NCBI RefSeq assembly: GCF_015354405.1
Contig: NZ_JADKYP010000012.1
Location: 62,001 to 126,000 of the forward strand
Reading direction: 5' to 3'
DNA from: Nocardia sp. BSTN01
GTDB taxonomy: Bacteria; Actinomycetota; Actinomycetes; Mycobacteriales; Mycobacteriaceae
DNA length: 64,000 nt
The notes below the pieces were generated by a model. That model was given only the letters and a program-made list of their open reading frames with translations. It did no database searches and had not been told where the DNA came from. Below are positions 34,804 to 43,275 of this stretch, piece after piece. The position numbers and the translations under genes were made by a program. Within the stretch, counting starts at the first letter, position 1, and each line of letters begins with the position of its first letter.

Positions 34804-35451
34804 CTAGTTCTTCTCGGCCCGGAACAGGGGATATGCCGCGTCGGCGATCGCTTCCGGCGACGGGAGTGCGGCGCGCGCCTCCGGCGGGCTCATTCGCGAT
34901 TGCAGTGCCCGCTGATGCGCCGCGCCCACCACCAGCAGGGCCGCGGTGCGCGGTTCGGCGACGATGCGGTGGCGGGCCGACAGGTGTCCGATCACCACAT
35001 CCAGGGCGCGATGTGGGCCCAGATCGAAGTCGCGGCTGCGTTCGGCGTAGACCGCGCGCAATTCGGCATCGGATTCGATTGCCGCGATGACGGGTAGCGC
35101 TGCGCGGAAGAAGTCCTCCAGCACGATCACCAGGTGCGCGAGATCGCTTCGCAGATCGGCGGATTCGGCCTCGTCGGGGGAATGGGACGGATCGGCGAGC
35201 ATATCCTTCAACGGCCGCAGGTGATGCTGGATCACCGCTTGGAGCAGGCCGGTGCGATCGCCGAAGTGGTAGAAGATGCTCGATTCGGCGACCCCGGCGC
35301 GCGTGGCGATCTCCTTGGTGGTGAGCCGCGCGACCCCCGAACTCGTGAGGACCTCCTGTGCGGCCGCGATCACGGCCTCCCGCACTCCGCTGCGCGGTCG
35401 CCCACGCGTCCGTGCGGGCGGTTCGGTGTTCTGGGCGTGCTGGCGGGGCAC
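34804..35451 (-). CDS. TetR-family transcriptional regulator
   Basis: A 215-residue regulator. After an arginine/proline-rich arm (PPARTRGRPRSGVREAVIAA) comes the helix-turn-helix LTTKEIATRAGVAESSIFYH with FGDRTGL. The C-terminal domain has the alpha-helical TetR layout (LAHLVIVLEDFFRAALPVIA). GTG 35451 follows AAGGAAG by 6 bases. A 29-base, almost perfect palindrome lies between it and the divergent DUF385 gene, the probable target. Its inducer is unknown. Confidence 0.85.
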   Translation of the reverse strand: MPRQHAQNTEPPARTRGRPRSGVREAVIAAAQEVLTSSGVARLTTKEIATRAGVAESSIFYHFGDRTGLLQAVIQHHLRPLKDMLADPSHSPDEAESADLRSDLAHLVIVLEDFFRAALPVIAAIESDAELRAVYAERSRDFDLGPHRALDVVIGHLSARHRIVAEPRTAALLVVGAAHQRALQSRMSPPEARAALPSPEAIADAAYPLFRAEKN

Positions 35452-35501
35452 CGAGTCTTCCTTCCGATCGGTCGTGCCCTTGCAGTATGCCGCATCCCGT
35501 C

Positions 35502-35530
35502 GTATTTTCTGAGTAGGCACTCGAAAATAC
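35502..35530. promoter_or_regulatory. Large palindrome GTATTTTC...GAAAATAC, TetR operator
   Basis: Perfect 8-bp outer arms GTATTTTC (35502-35509) and GAAAATAC (35523-35530), with inner arms GAGT and ACTC around AGGC; only one unpaired base separates outer and inner arms on the left. It is in the AT-rich gap between the start codons of the TetR gene (35451) and the DUF385 gene (35548). Confidence 0.75.
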
Positions 35531-35547
35531 AGATCGGAGCTGTCGAC

Positions 35548-36054
35548 ATGTCCACTCCCAGCACACCCACGTCAGCCGGCACCGCGGCTGCCGAATCGGC
35601 GGGACGCGGCCGGTTGCGCATGCAGACGGCGGTCGACGCCGCCATGCGCGCACTGTTGCGGTCGCCGCTGCATCGCCTGCTCAGCGCGAAATTGATGATC
35701 GTCACCGTGGTCGGGCGTAAAACCGGCCGCGTCTACGCGAATCCGGTCGGCTACGCCGAATCCGACGGCGCGCTTCTCGTCGGCACCGCGGCGGGCTGGC
35801 GGCGCAATCTGCGGCCGGGTGAACCAGTTCGGATCACCTGGCGCGGCCGGGAGCGGCTCGCCGACTGGGAGGTGATCTCCGGCGAAGACGAGATCACCGA
35901 GCCCTACCGCATCATCCTCACCCAGAACCCCACGCACGGTCGCTTCGCCGGCATCAGCCTCGATGCGGACGGCAATGTGGACCGGGAACAGCTGCGCGCC
36001 GCCCTCGGTCGCGGCACGGTGGTCGTGCGGCTGCGGCCGCGCTCGATGCGCTGA
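35548..36054 (+). CDS. Nitroreductase/F420H2-dependent quinone reductase family (DUF385) protein
   Basis: A 168-residue split-barrel protein of the deazaflavin-dependent nitroreductase (Ddn/DUF385) family. The core is IVTVVGRKTGRVYANPVGYA followed by GALLVGTAAGWRRNL, where the glycines and Arg/Lys contact F420. The first 20 residues are Ser/Thr/Ala-rich and the next part (RMQTAVDAAMRALLRSPLHR) is helical. Such enzymes reduce quinones or nitroaromatics with F420H2; the substrate here is not known. The divergent TetR gene and the strong palindrome suggest induced expression, perhaps by a toxic compound. Confidence 0.8.
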   Translation: MSTPSTPTSAGTAAAESAGRGRLRMQTAVDAAMRALLRSPLHRLLSAKLMIVTVVGRKTGRVYANPVGYAESDGALLVGTAAGWRRNLRPGEPVRITWRGRERLADWEVISGEDEITEPYRIILTQNPTHGRFAGISLDADGNVDREQLRAALGRGTVVVRLRPRSMR

Positions 36055-36070
36055 ATGCGGGTAACGGTGC

Positions 36071-37510
36071 TCAGGTCGCCTGGCTGACCGAGGACATGTG
36101 AAAGTCGGGGATCCGCATCGGTGGCATGGCCGTACGGGTGAACCAGTCCTTCCATTCGCGAGGCAGCGTGATCTCGGTGGCACCGACCTCGGTGGCGCGG
36201 CGCAGCAGATCCAGCGGGCTCTCGTTGAAGCGGAAGTTGTTGACCGCGGCGGTGACCGCGCCGTCCTCCACCAGATACACACCGTCGCGGGTCAGGCCCG
36301 TCTGCAACAGCGTGGCCGGATCGACCTCGCGGATGTACCACAGGCAGGTCAGCAGCAGACCCCGCTCGGTGGTGGCGATCATCTGCTCGAGCGTGCGATC
36401 CGTCCCGCCGCTCAGCAGCAAATTCTCACCGGCCACCGTGACCGGAGCGTCGTACTGCGCGGCCACGGCGCGCGGATAGATCAGCGACTCGATCACGCCC
36501 TCGCGCAGCCAGTCGACGCGACCGGCCGACAGGCCGTTGTCGAAGATCGAGGACGTTTCCGACGAGGCCGCGGTCGCGACGAACGGCCGATACTCCAATC
36601 CGGCAGCAGCCGGGTCCGAGTACAACGTCAGCGGCAGGTCGGTGAGTCGCTCCCCGATACGGGTGCCGCCGGCCCGGGCGAATGCGGTGTGCCCCTCGTG
36701 AGCCCCGCGTCCGTCCATCGACCACAGCATCGGAATGAGCAGATCCGCGACCGCCGAGGGCGGCAGCAGGGTGGGGTAGCGGCCGGCCGGCAGCTCGACC
36801 CGGCGGGCGCACCAGTCCAGGCGCCGGCTCAGCTCGGCCAGCAGTGCGGTGACGCCGATATCGGTGAAATCGGCGGTCGGCGCGCCCACCCAGGCGCTGG
36901 CCGGATCGTTGTCGCCGCGTTTGCCGTTGATCTCGATGGATCCGGTGGGCTCGGTCCACCGTCGGCGGATGCCGGTCGACGTGCCCAGCCAGGTGGTGTG
37001 CAGCTGATGGTGGGCGAAACCGTAGAGCCGGTCGGCGCCGGCGAACCCGACCGCGAGCTCACCGGCGAGTCCGGTGAACACCTCGATACCGGTTTCGCGC
37101 ACCGGGCCCGACCACTCCGGATCCGATTGCGCGCCCGCGTTTTCCGGGTCCAGCAGTGGCATCGCGTCGGCGGCGGGCTCGGCGGTGCGAGCCGCCTCTT
37201 CGGCACTGCGCACCACGGCCTCGATCTCGGCGGGGTCCACGCTGGTGGAACCGACGCTGCCCACTCGCGCCGAGCGTGGGCCCTCGCGCAGGATCGACAC
37301 CACCGCCCAGGACCGTGACACCGACGACCCGTTGGTGGTCATGGAATTGCCGGCCCAGCGCAGCGAGGCCTCCGACGCGTCGGTGACGATGACGATCGTC
37401 TCGTCCGCGCGTGCGACGGCCAGCGCCCGCTCCACGACCTCCGCGCCGTGCATCATCGTCACCGACCGGCCTCCCGTGTTGTCTGCGAAATCCGAACCGT
37501 CGCCGTTCAC
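36071..37510 (-). CDS. tldE: TldE/PmbA-type partner of the TldD metalloprotease
   Basis: A 479-residue protein of the TldD/TldE (PmbA) family. Family segments are ETIVIVTDASEASLRWAGNS near the N-terminus, YPTLLPPSAVADLLIPMLW, DNGLSAGRVDWLREGVIESL and LLLTCLWYIREVDPATLLQT, ending in VNNFRFNESPLDLL. It lacks the HExxxH metal motif, as TldE proteins do, and pairs with TldD to cleave unfolded or modified peptides. GTG 37510 overlaps the tldD stop (GTGA), so the pair is translationally coupled. In other bacteria TldDE helps mature ribosomal peptide products, but no such precursor was noticed here. Confidence 0.9.
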   Translation of the reverse strand: MNGDGSDFADNTGGRSVTMMHGAEVVERALAVARADETIVIVTDASEASLRWAGNSMTTNGSSVSRSWAVVSILREGPRSARVGSVGSTSVDPAEIEAVVRSAEEAARTAEPAADAMPLLDPENAGAQSDPEWSGPVRETGIEVFTGLAGELAVGFAGADRLYGFAHHQLHTTWLGTSTGIRRRWTEPTGSIEINGKRGDNDPASAWVGAPTADFTDIGVTALLAELSRRLDWCARRVELPAGRYPTLLPPSAVADLLIPMLWSMDGRGAHEGHTAFARAGGTRIGERLTDLPLTLYSDPAAAGLEYRPFVATAASSETSSIFDNGLSAGRVDWLREGVIESLIYPRAVAAQYDAPVTVAGENLLLSGGTDRTLEQMIATTERGLLLTCLWYIREVDPATLLQTGLTRDGVYLVEDGAVTAAVNNFRFNESPLDLLRRATEVGATEITLPREWKDWFTRTAMPPMRIPDFHMSSVSQAT

Positions 37511-39030
37511 CCCGCCTCCTGGCGGGTGTTGAGGATGTTCACCCCGCGCACCAGCACCGACGGGCACCCGTGCGACACCGCCGCGACCTGGCCGGGCTGG
37601 GCCTTACCGCAGTTGAACGCCCCACCCAGGACCCAGGTCGAGGGGCCGCCGACGGCTTCCATCGCGCCCCAGAAGTCGGTGGTGGTGGCCTGGTAGGCGA
37701 CATCGCGCACCTGTCCGGCCAGCTCCCCGTTGCGGATTCGGAAGAAGCGCTGCCCGGTGAACTGGAAGTTGTAGCGCTGCATGTCGATCGACCAGGACCG
37801 GTCGCCCACGATGTAGATGCCGTCCTCGACGCGCGAGATCAGCTCGGCGGTGCTGGTGTCGGTCTGCGGATCGGGCTGCAACGACACGTTGGCCATGCGC
37901 TGAATGGGCACGTGGTGGGCCGAATCGGCGTAGGAGCAGCCGTTGGACCGGGGCACCCCGAGACGAGGCGCGAAGACCCGGTCGAGCTGATAACCGACCA
38001 GGGTGCCCTCGCGCACCAGATCCCAGCGCTGCCCGGCGACCCCCTCGTCGTCGTAGCCGACCGTCGCCAAGCCGTACTCCTGGGTCCGGTCGCCGGTGAC
38101 GTGCATGATCGGGGTGCCGTAGCGCAGCGTCCCGAGCTTGTCCGGGGTGGCGAAGGAGGTTCCGGCGTAGGCCGACTCGTAGCCGATCGCGCGATCGTAT
38201 TCGGTGGCGTGACCGATGGATTCGTGAATCGTCAGCCACAGATTCGTCGGGTCGATCACCAGGTCGGTGGGACCGGGCGTCACCGAGGGCGCGGCGACCT
38301 TCTCGGCCAGCCACTGCGGCATCCGGGCCAATTCGTCGTGCCAGTCCCAGACTCCGTCGGCGCCGGTGACGTACTCCCAGCCGCGCCCGGCCGGGGCGGC
38401 GAGAGTGCGCATGGTCTCGAAACCACCCGTCGTCGCGTCGACGGTGATCGCCTCGAGTTGCGGGTGCAGCCGCACCCGCTGCTGGGTGATGGTGGAGCCC
38501 GCGGTGTCGGCGTAGTAGGTCTGCTCCTTGACCTGCAGCACCGAGGCCGTCACGTGATCGATGCCCGCGGCCGACGACAGTTGCTGCGAATAGTCCTGCA
38601 GCAGTGCGACTTTCTCCGGGGTCGGCACGGTGAACGGGTCCACGTCGTAGGGCGAGACCCAGGTGGCGTCGCGGTAGACCGGTTCGTCGGCGAGTTCGAC
38701 CCGCTCCCGGTTGAGTGCCCGCACGGTGGCCGCGACCGTGACCGCGCGCTGGGCCACCACCACGGCCGTCGCGGATGTCAGCTCGCAGTGCGAGGCGAAA
38801 CCCCAGGTGCCGTCGACGACCACCCGGACCGCGAAGCCCAGGTCGACGGCGTTGTCGACGGACTCCACCCGGCCGTCGCGCAACCGGATCGATTGGGTCA
38901 CCAGCCGGTGCACCCGCAGGTCGGCGTGTTCGGCGCCGGCCGCGCGTGCCGCCGTCAGCGCCGCGTCGGTCAGGGCGGCCAGCGGTAGCGCGCGGAACTG
39001 TTCGTCCACGGTCGCGGATGCGATGCTCAC
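37507..39030 (-). CDS. tldD: TldD-type zinc metalloprotease
   Basis: A 507-residue catalytic subunit. The metal-binding motif is NLWLTIHESIGHATEYDRAI (HExxxH plus Glu). Other family segments are VQSI-like QSIRLRDGRVESVDNAVDLG near residue 50, YADSAHHVPIQRMANVSLQP and GGAFNCGKAQPGQVAAVSHG near the end. GTG 39030 starts just before the conserved N-terminal helix; longer in-frame extensions antisense to a TetR gene are ignored. It is first in the two-gene unit with tldE. The region upstream holds a palindrome that may control the unit or the divergent TetR gene. Confidence 0.92.
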   Translation of the reverse strand: MSIASATVDEQFRALPLAALTDAALTAARAAGAEHADLRVHRLVTQSIRLRDGRVESVDNAVDLGFAVRVVVDGTWGFASHCELTSATAVVVAQRAVTVAATVRALNRERVELADEPVYRDATWVSPYDVDPFTVPTPEKVALLQDYSQQLSSAAGIDHVTASVLQVKEQTYYADTAGSTITQQRVRLHPQLEAITVDATTGGFETMRTLAAPAGRGWEYVTGADGVWDWHDELARMPQWLAEKVAAPSVTPGPTDLVIDPTNLWLTIHESIGHATEYDRAIGYESAYAGTSFATPDKLGTLRYGTPIMHVTGDRTQEYGLATVGYDDEGVAGQRWDLVREGTLVGYQLDRVFAPRLGVPRSNGCSYADSAHHVPIQRMANVSLQPDPQTDTSTAELISRVEDGIYIVGDRSWSIDMQRYNFQFTGQRFFRIRNGELAGQVRDVAYQATTTDFWGAMEAVGGPSTWVLGGAFNCGKAQPGQVAAVSHGCPSVLVRGVNILNTRQEAG

Positions 39031-39125
39031 CCGGCCTACGCTAATTGCTGACCGCCGACCGGGCCAACGGATTCGCCGGCGGGTGCGGCGAAACACTCCG
39101 GGACCCAACGCGACACGCCGTGCAA

Positions 39126-39144
39126 GTTTGCAGACGATGCAAAC
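39126..39144. promoter_or_regulatory. Palindrome GTTTGCA-N5-TGCAAAC between tldD and a TetR gene
   Basis: Perfect 7-bp arms around GACGA, near the middle of the 206-base gap between divergent starts 39030 and 39237. Its form is a typical TetR operator, so tldDE may be under the neighbouring TetR regulator. Confidence 0.65.
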
Positions 39145-39222
39145 ATGCACGAAATGCGGTGTGGCACCGACTGAAACGCGCGCGAAACGCCCAGCCTGCC
39201 GCAGGTTGCGGCACCGATGGCG

Positions 39223-39228
39223 TACTGT
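39223..39228 (+). promoter_or_regulatory. Probable -10 box TACTGT of a leaderless TetR transcript
   Basis: TACTGT ends 8 bases before GTG 39237; no ribosome site is present. Confidence 0.4.
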
Positions 39229-39236
39229 CTGCCCGC

Positions 39237-39890
39237 GTGCCGCCATCCGCACTCCGTGACCGCAAGCGGGAACGCACCCGCCGCTCCCTCCTCGAGGCTG
39301 CCGCCGACCTGTTCGAATCCCGCGGCTACGAGGCGACCACCGTCGCCGATATCGCCGCGACCGCCGAGGTGGGGACCAGGACATTCTTCAACTACTTCGA
39401 GAGCAAAGAGGAACTGCTCTTCCCCGAACCCGACGAACGCGTGACCGCGGCGGTGGCCGCGATCGCGAGCCGCCGCAGTGACGAACGCCCCGTCGAGGTG
39501 CTGCTGCGCGCGCTGCGGGCCGCCGGCGACAATCCCGGAGACCATCTCGGCGACGATCTCGCGGCCCGGATCGCGGTGTTGCGCGCCCAGGTCTCGCGCA
39601 CCGTTCCCGCCGTCAGCGGCCGGGCCGCACACGCCCAGCTGGCCGCGCAGCAGGAGATCGCGCGTCGGCTGCGCGACGCGTTCCCCGACGAATTGGACGA
39701 GGTCGGCGCGGCCGCGCTGGTCGGCGCTGTCGTCGGAGCGGTGTCGGGCGCGCTGACCGTGCTGTTCTCCGGCCGGCACGCGATCGAGGACGGGGAGCGA
39801 CTGCATCGCACCATTCGCGAGACCACATCGCGGGTGCTGGCGCCCTGGCTCTCGGCCGGGCGGCATCTGACCGCGGAGGCCCGCTGCTGA
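39237..39890 (+). CDS. TetR-family transcriptional regulator
   Basis: A 217-residue regulator. Helix-turn-helix: RKRERTRRSLLEAAADLFES, then TTVADIAATAEVGTRTFFNY with FESKEEL. The C-terminal domain is Ala/Arg-rich and helical, resembling the TetR_C subgroup often linked to multidrug or lipid genes. GTG 39237 follows a TACTGT box. It converges on the TauE/SafE gene with 7 bases between stops. The palindrome at 39126-39144 is the likely operator; its targets may be itself and tldDE. Confidence 0.85.
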   Translation: MPPSALRDRKRERTRRSLLEAAADLFESRGYEATTVADIAATAEVGTRTFFNYFESKEELLFPEPDERVTAAVAAIASRRSDERPVEVLLRALRAAGDNPGDHLGDDLAARIAVLRAQVSRTVPAVSGRAAHAQLAAQQEIARRLRDAFPDELDEVGAAALVGAVVGAVSGALTVLFSGRHAIEDGERLHRTIRETTSRVLAPWLSAGRHLTAEARC

Positions 39891-39897
39891 GCGCCGC

Positions 39898-40665
39898 TCA
39901 GCCGAACTGCTGCCAGCCCAGGCGGATGACCATCGCGGTCACCACGATCAGCAGCACCGCGCGCACGAACCCGGCGCCGCGGGCGAGCGCCATCCGCGAA
40001 CCCACCACGGACCCCGCGATATTCGCCACCGCCATGCCGAGGCCCACCGACCAGATGATGTGCCCGGTGGCGGCGAGCAGAATCAGCGCTCCGAGATTGG
40101 ACCCGCAGTTGATCACCTTCGCCATGGCCGCGGCGCGCACGAACTCGGTGCCCAGCAGGGTGGCGAAGGAGATGATCAGGAAGGTGCCGGTACCGGGACC
40201 GACCAGCCCGTCGTAACCGCCGATCAGTCCCGCCGACAGGCCCACCACCAGAATCGTGCGGCGCCGGGTCGGCGGGTCGGTGGCCATCGTCACCCCGATC
40301 GAAGGCCGCGTCGCCACCACGATCGCGACACCGATCAGCACCGCCATGACGATCGGGATGAAATAGCGCCGGTCGATCAGCGCCACCGCGGCCGAACCTG
40401 CGGCCGCCGCGCCCGCCGCGATCACCGCACTCGACACCATCAGCGGCCGGTTCATCGGGACCCGGCGCGCGAAAGTCAGTGCGGCGGCGCTGGTTCCGGC
40501 GAAGGCGGCGATCTTGTTCGTACCCAGGGCGGTCTGCGGCGCCAGCGTCGGCGCCACCAGCAGCAGGGTCGGCAGAATGATCAGTCCGCCGCCGCCCACA
40601 ACGGCATCCACCCAGCCCGCGACCGTGGCCGCGGGCAGCAGCACCGCCCAATCAGCCACATCCAC
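39898..40665 (-). CDS. TauE/SafE-family sulfite/anion exporter
   Basis: A 255-residue integral membrane protein of the TauE/SafE (PF01925) family. The first half has the family motif VDAVVGGGGLIILPTLLLVA followed by LGTNKIAAFAGTSAAALTF; the second half repeats it as GLSAGLIGGYDGLVGPGTGT followed by AAAMAKVINCGSNLGAL. About eight helices are expected. Members export sulfite, sulfonates or organic acids. The start is GTG 40665 or GTG 40659; no ribosome site is seen. It is divergent from the sensor kinase gene, 81 bases apart. Confidence 0.9.
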   Translation of the reverse strand: MDVADWAVLLPAATVAGWVDAVVGGGGLIILPTLLLVAPTLAPQTALGTNKIAAFAGTSAAALTFARRVPMNRPLMVSSAVIAAGAAAAGSAAVALIDRRYFIPIVMAVLIGVAIVVATRPSIGVTMATDPPTRRRTILVVGLSAGLIGGYDGLVGPGTGTFLIISFATLLGTEFVRAAAMAKVINCGSNLGALILLAATGHIIWSVGLGMAVANIAGSVVGSRMALARGAGFVRAVLLIVVTAMVIRLGWQQFG

Positions 40666-40734
40666 GTCGGCGACACAATCAGAGTTCGCGACGTGCGGCA
40701 AATCGTGGCGCCCGATGCCGCGATGGCGGCCACC

Positions 40735-40740
40735 TAGGCT
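40735..40740 (+). promoter_or_regulatory. Probable -10 box TAGGCT of a leaderless kinase transcript
   Basis: TAGGCT ends 6 bases before GTG 40747, with no ribosome site between them. Confidence 0.5.
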
Positions 40741-40746
40741 GAGCGG

Positions 40747-41967
40747 GTGCGCCGATTCAGTCTGTGGCTCCGTGGCAAACCCATGGTCGCCGATTCCATC
40801 CTCGCGGCCGCACTGGTGCTGTTCGATCTGCTCACGCTCGGCGGCAAGGATCACACGATCGTCTACCTGATCCTCGGGCTGCTCGTTCCGGTGCCGGTGA
40901 TCTGGCGGCGCAGCTATCCGCGGGCCAGTGCGGTCGCCCTGCTGGTGTTGTCGATCACGACCAGCGCGGTGAGCGTGGTCCTGCACGAGGATCTGCAGCC
41001 GCCGGCACTGCTGGCGGTCGGCGTCGCGCTCTACACCCTCGTCGCGTACGTGGGCCGGCGCGAAGGTCTGCTGTATCTGGTCGGCCTCGCCGTGGACGGG
41101 GCGTTCTCGCTGGCCGTGGTCGACCAGTCGGTGCCGATCGTCATCGGCTTCCTGATCATGTTCTACGCGCTGTGCTGGACGCTCGCGGAATTCCTCGGCG
41201 CCCGCCACGCCTACGACGCCGAGGTCGCGGCCCGGCTCGCCGTCGCCGACTACGACCGCGAACGCAGCGCCCACGACGCGGTCTCGACCGAACGCACCCG
41301 CATCGCCCGCGAACTCCACGACGTGGTCGCCCATGCGGTCAGCGTCATCATCGTGCAGGCCGACGGGGCGAAATACGCCTTGCGCCGCGATCCGGAGATC
41401 GCCGAACAGGCATTGGGCACCATCGCCGCCACCGGCCGCGAGGCGCTGCGCGAACTGCGTCGCACCGTGGAACTGCTGCGCACCGAACACGCCCCGGAAC
41501 AGCTGCCGCAGCACGGCACCGCGGGACTGGCGAAGGTAGTGGAGATGATGCGCAGCGCCGGGCTGGCCGTGGAACTGGAACTCACCGGAGAACTCGACGA
41601 CGTCGCTCCCGAGGTGAGCCTGGGCATGCACCGCATCGTGCAGGAATCGCTGACCAACACCTTCCGCCATGCCGGCCCCGATCCGCAGGCCTGGGTGCGG
41701 GTGCGCCGGCGCGACGCGGACGTGCTGGTCGAAGTCCTCGATCGCGGTGATGCCGGACCGTCCGCGACCGGCTCCACCGTGGCGGCGAAGGCGCCCGCCG
41801 TGGACGACACCGCATTACGCAACGGCATCGCCGGCAGCGGTCTCGGGCTGGTCGGGATGCGGGAGCGGATCGCGGTCCTCGGCGGCACCCTCGAGGTGGG
41901 ACGACGCCCCGAGGGCGGCTGGCGCGTCTGCGCCACCATTCCCCTGCAGCGCGAACTACCCGACTGA
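40747..41967 (+). CDS. Sensor histidine kinase, NarL-type (HisKA_3)
   Basis: A 406-residue membrane kinase. About five to six hydrophobic segments fill residues 15-150 (ILAAALVLFDLLTLGG, IVYLILGLLVPVPVIW, SVPIVIGFLIMFYALCWTLA). The dimerisation/phosphoacceptor box is RIARELHDVVAHAVSVIIVQ, with the His in ELHD. The ATP-binding part ends in GSGLGLVGMRERIAVLGGTL. It should sense an envelope or membrane signal and phosphorylate the response regulator encoded next. The stop is 30 bases before that gene. Confidence 0.92.
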   Translation: MRRFSLWLRGKPMVADSILAAALVLFDLLTLGGKDHTIVYLILGLLVPVPVIWRRSYPRASAVALLVLSITTSAVSVVLHEDLQPPALLAVGVALYTLVAYVGRREGLLYLVGLAVDGAFSLAVVDQSVPIVIGFLIMFYALCWTLAEFLGARHAYDAEVAARLAVADYDRERSAHDAVSTERTRIARELHDVVAHAVSVIIVQADGAKYALRRDPEIAEQALGTIAATGREALRELRRTVELLRTEHAPEQLPQHGTAGLAKVVEMMRSAGLAVELELTGELDDVAPEVSLGMHRIVQESLTNTFRHAGPDPQAWVRVRRRDADVLVEVLDRGDAGPSATGSTVAAKAPAVDDTALRNGIAGSGLGLVGMRERIAVLGGTLEVGRRPEGGWRVCATIPLQRELPD

Positions 41968-41985
41968 CCGGGGGAGAAGCCCGGT

Positions 41986-41991
41986 TAGATT
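41986..41991 (+). promoter_or_regulatory. Probable -10 box TAGATT of a leaderless regulator transcript
   Basis: TAGATT lies in the 30-base gap after the kinase stop and ends 6 bases before GTG 41998, so the regulator may have its own promoter besides read-through. Confidence 0.45.
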
Positions 41992-41997
41992 GGTGCG

Positions 41998-42657
41998 GTG
42001 CCGATCACCGTACTCGTCGTCGACGACCAGGAACTCATGCGTGCCGGACTCAAGATGGTGCTGGGCGCGCACCCGGATGTCGACGTCGTCGCCGAGGCCG
42101 ACAACGGCGCGACCGCCGTGCGCCTGGCCGGTGAGCTGGCCCCGGACGTGGTCCTGATGGATGTGCGGATGCCCGTGGTCGACGGCGTCGCCGCGACCGC
42201 CCAGATCCTCGAATCCGGATGCGGCAGCAGGGTTCTGGTGATGACCACCTTCGACCTCGACGAACACGCGCTCGGCGCATTGCGTGCCGGAGCCAGCGGC
42301 TTCCTGCTCAAGGACACTCCGCCCGAGGATCTGATCTCCGCCATTCGCAGTGTCGCGGCCGGCGACGCCGTGGTCTCGCCGAAGGTGACCAAGCGGCTGT
42401 TGAACCGGTTGATCGCCGCGGACCCCGCCCGCGTGCGCGACCCGTCGGTGCTCGACGTGCTGACCGCGCGCGAACGTGAGGTGCTCGAACAGATCGCCGC
42501 CGGGCGCTCCAACGCCGAGATCGCTGCCGAGCTGTACCTGTCGGAGGCCACGGTGAAGACGCACGTCGGCCGGGTGCTGACCAAATTGGGACTGCGCGAC
42601 CGGGTGCAGGCGGTCGTGCTGGCCTATGAGACCGGGCTGGTCACACCGGGTACCTGA
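41998..42657 (+). CDS. LuxR/NarL-family response regulator
   Basis: A 219-residue two-domain regulator. The receiver has VLVVDDQELMRAGL (acidic pair), VVLMDVRMPVVDG with the phospho-acceptor Asp, VMTTF (Thr switch) and LLKDTPPEDLI (Lys). The C-terminal LuxR-type helix-turn-helix is LTAREREVLEQIAAGRSNAE followed by LYLSEATVKTHVGRVLTKLG. It is the cognate partner of the kinase just upstream. Targets are unknown; the divergent TauE/SafE exporter is a possible one by position. Confidence 0.93.
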   Translation: MPITVLVVDDQELMRAGLKMVLGAHPDVDVVAEADNGATAVRLAGELAPDVVLMDVRMPVVDGVAATAQILESGCGSRVLVMTTFDLDEHALGALRAGASGFLLKDTPPEDLISAIRSVAAGDAVVSPKVTKRLLNRLIAADPARVRDPSVLDVLTAREREVLEQIAAGRSNAEIAAELYLSEATVKTHVGRVLTKLGLRDRVQAVVLAYETGLVTPGT

Positions 42658-42742
42658 CCCGAGCGTGCGGCGATATGCCCGGATCGGGAGAAAATCGGGG
42701 CCCTCGCGCGTTGGGCAGGGTAGATCGTGGAAAGGATCGCCG

Positions 42743-43225
42743 ATGCCCGCCCTGTTGTTCGCCGTCTATCTCGTCGTCGAGATCGCGGCGCTGGTCGTGG
42801 TCGGCCACCTCATCGGTGCCGTGCCGACCATTCTGCTGCTCATCGCCGGATCCGCGCTCGGGCTGATCCTGGTGCGTTCCCAGGGCCGCCGGGTCTTCGA
42901 GCAGTTCCGCCGCGCCCGGCGCGGTGAGATCGCCCCGGGTACCGCCGTCGCCGACGGCGCGCTGGTCGGGGTGGGCGCGCTGCTGATGTTCGTTCCCGGT
43001 CTGGTCACCTCGGTGTTCGGACTGCTGCTGCTCCTGCCCACCCGCGCACTGTTGCGACCGCTGGTCTCGGCCGCGGCGCTGCGCCGCATCGACCGGCTGA
43101 CCATGGCCGGCGGATATCGCGGCGTGGTGGTGGAACCCTCCGGTGAGGTGGTCGACGGCGTGGTCGTCGAGCAGTACTACGACGACGGTCAGGGCCCCGC
43201 GCGGCGCATGATCGATCCCCGCTGA
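42743..43225 (+). CDS. FxsA-family membrane protein
   Basis: A 160-residue membrane protein of the FxsA family. FAVYLVVEIAALVVVGHLIG is the first helix; AVPTILLLIAGSALGLILVR, then QGRRVF, is the family's central signature; MFVPGLVTSVFGLLLLLPTR forms the last helix. The C-terminal tail is acidic and tyrosine-containing. The cellular function in actinobacteria is unclear; E. coli FxsA affects phage exclusion by F factor. ATG 42743 follows GGAAAGGA. In M. tuberculosis an fxsA homologue lies close to ppm1 and rbpA, so its place here is conserved. Confidence 0.85.
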   Translation: MPALLFAVYLVVEIAALVVVGHLIGAVPTILLLIAGSALGLILVRSQGRRVFEQFRRARRGEIAPGTAVADGALVGVGALLMFVPGLVTSVFGLLLLLPTRALLRPLVSAAALRRIDRLTMAGGYRGVVVEPSGEVVDGVVVEQYYDDGQGPARRMIDPR

Positions 43226-43275
43226 CCGACCCGCACTGATCGCATGCAGCCGGCCGTGCGGCACACTGGTCACCC

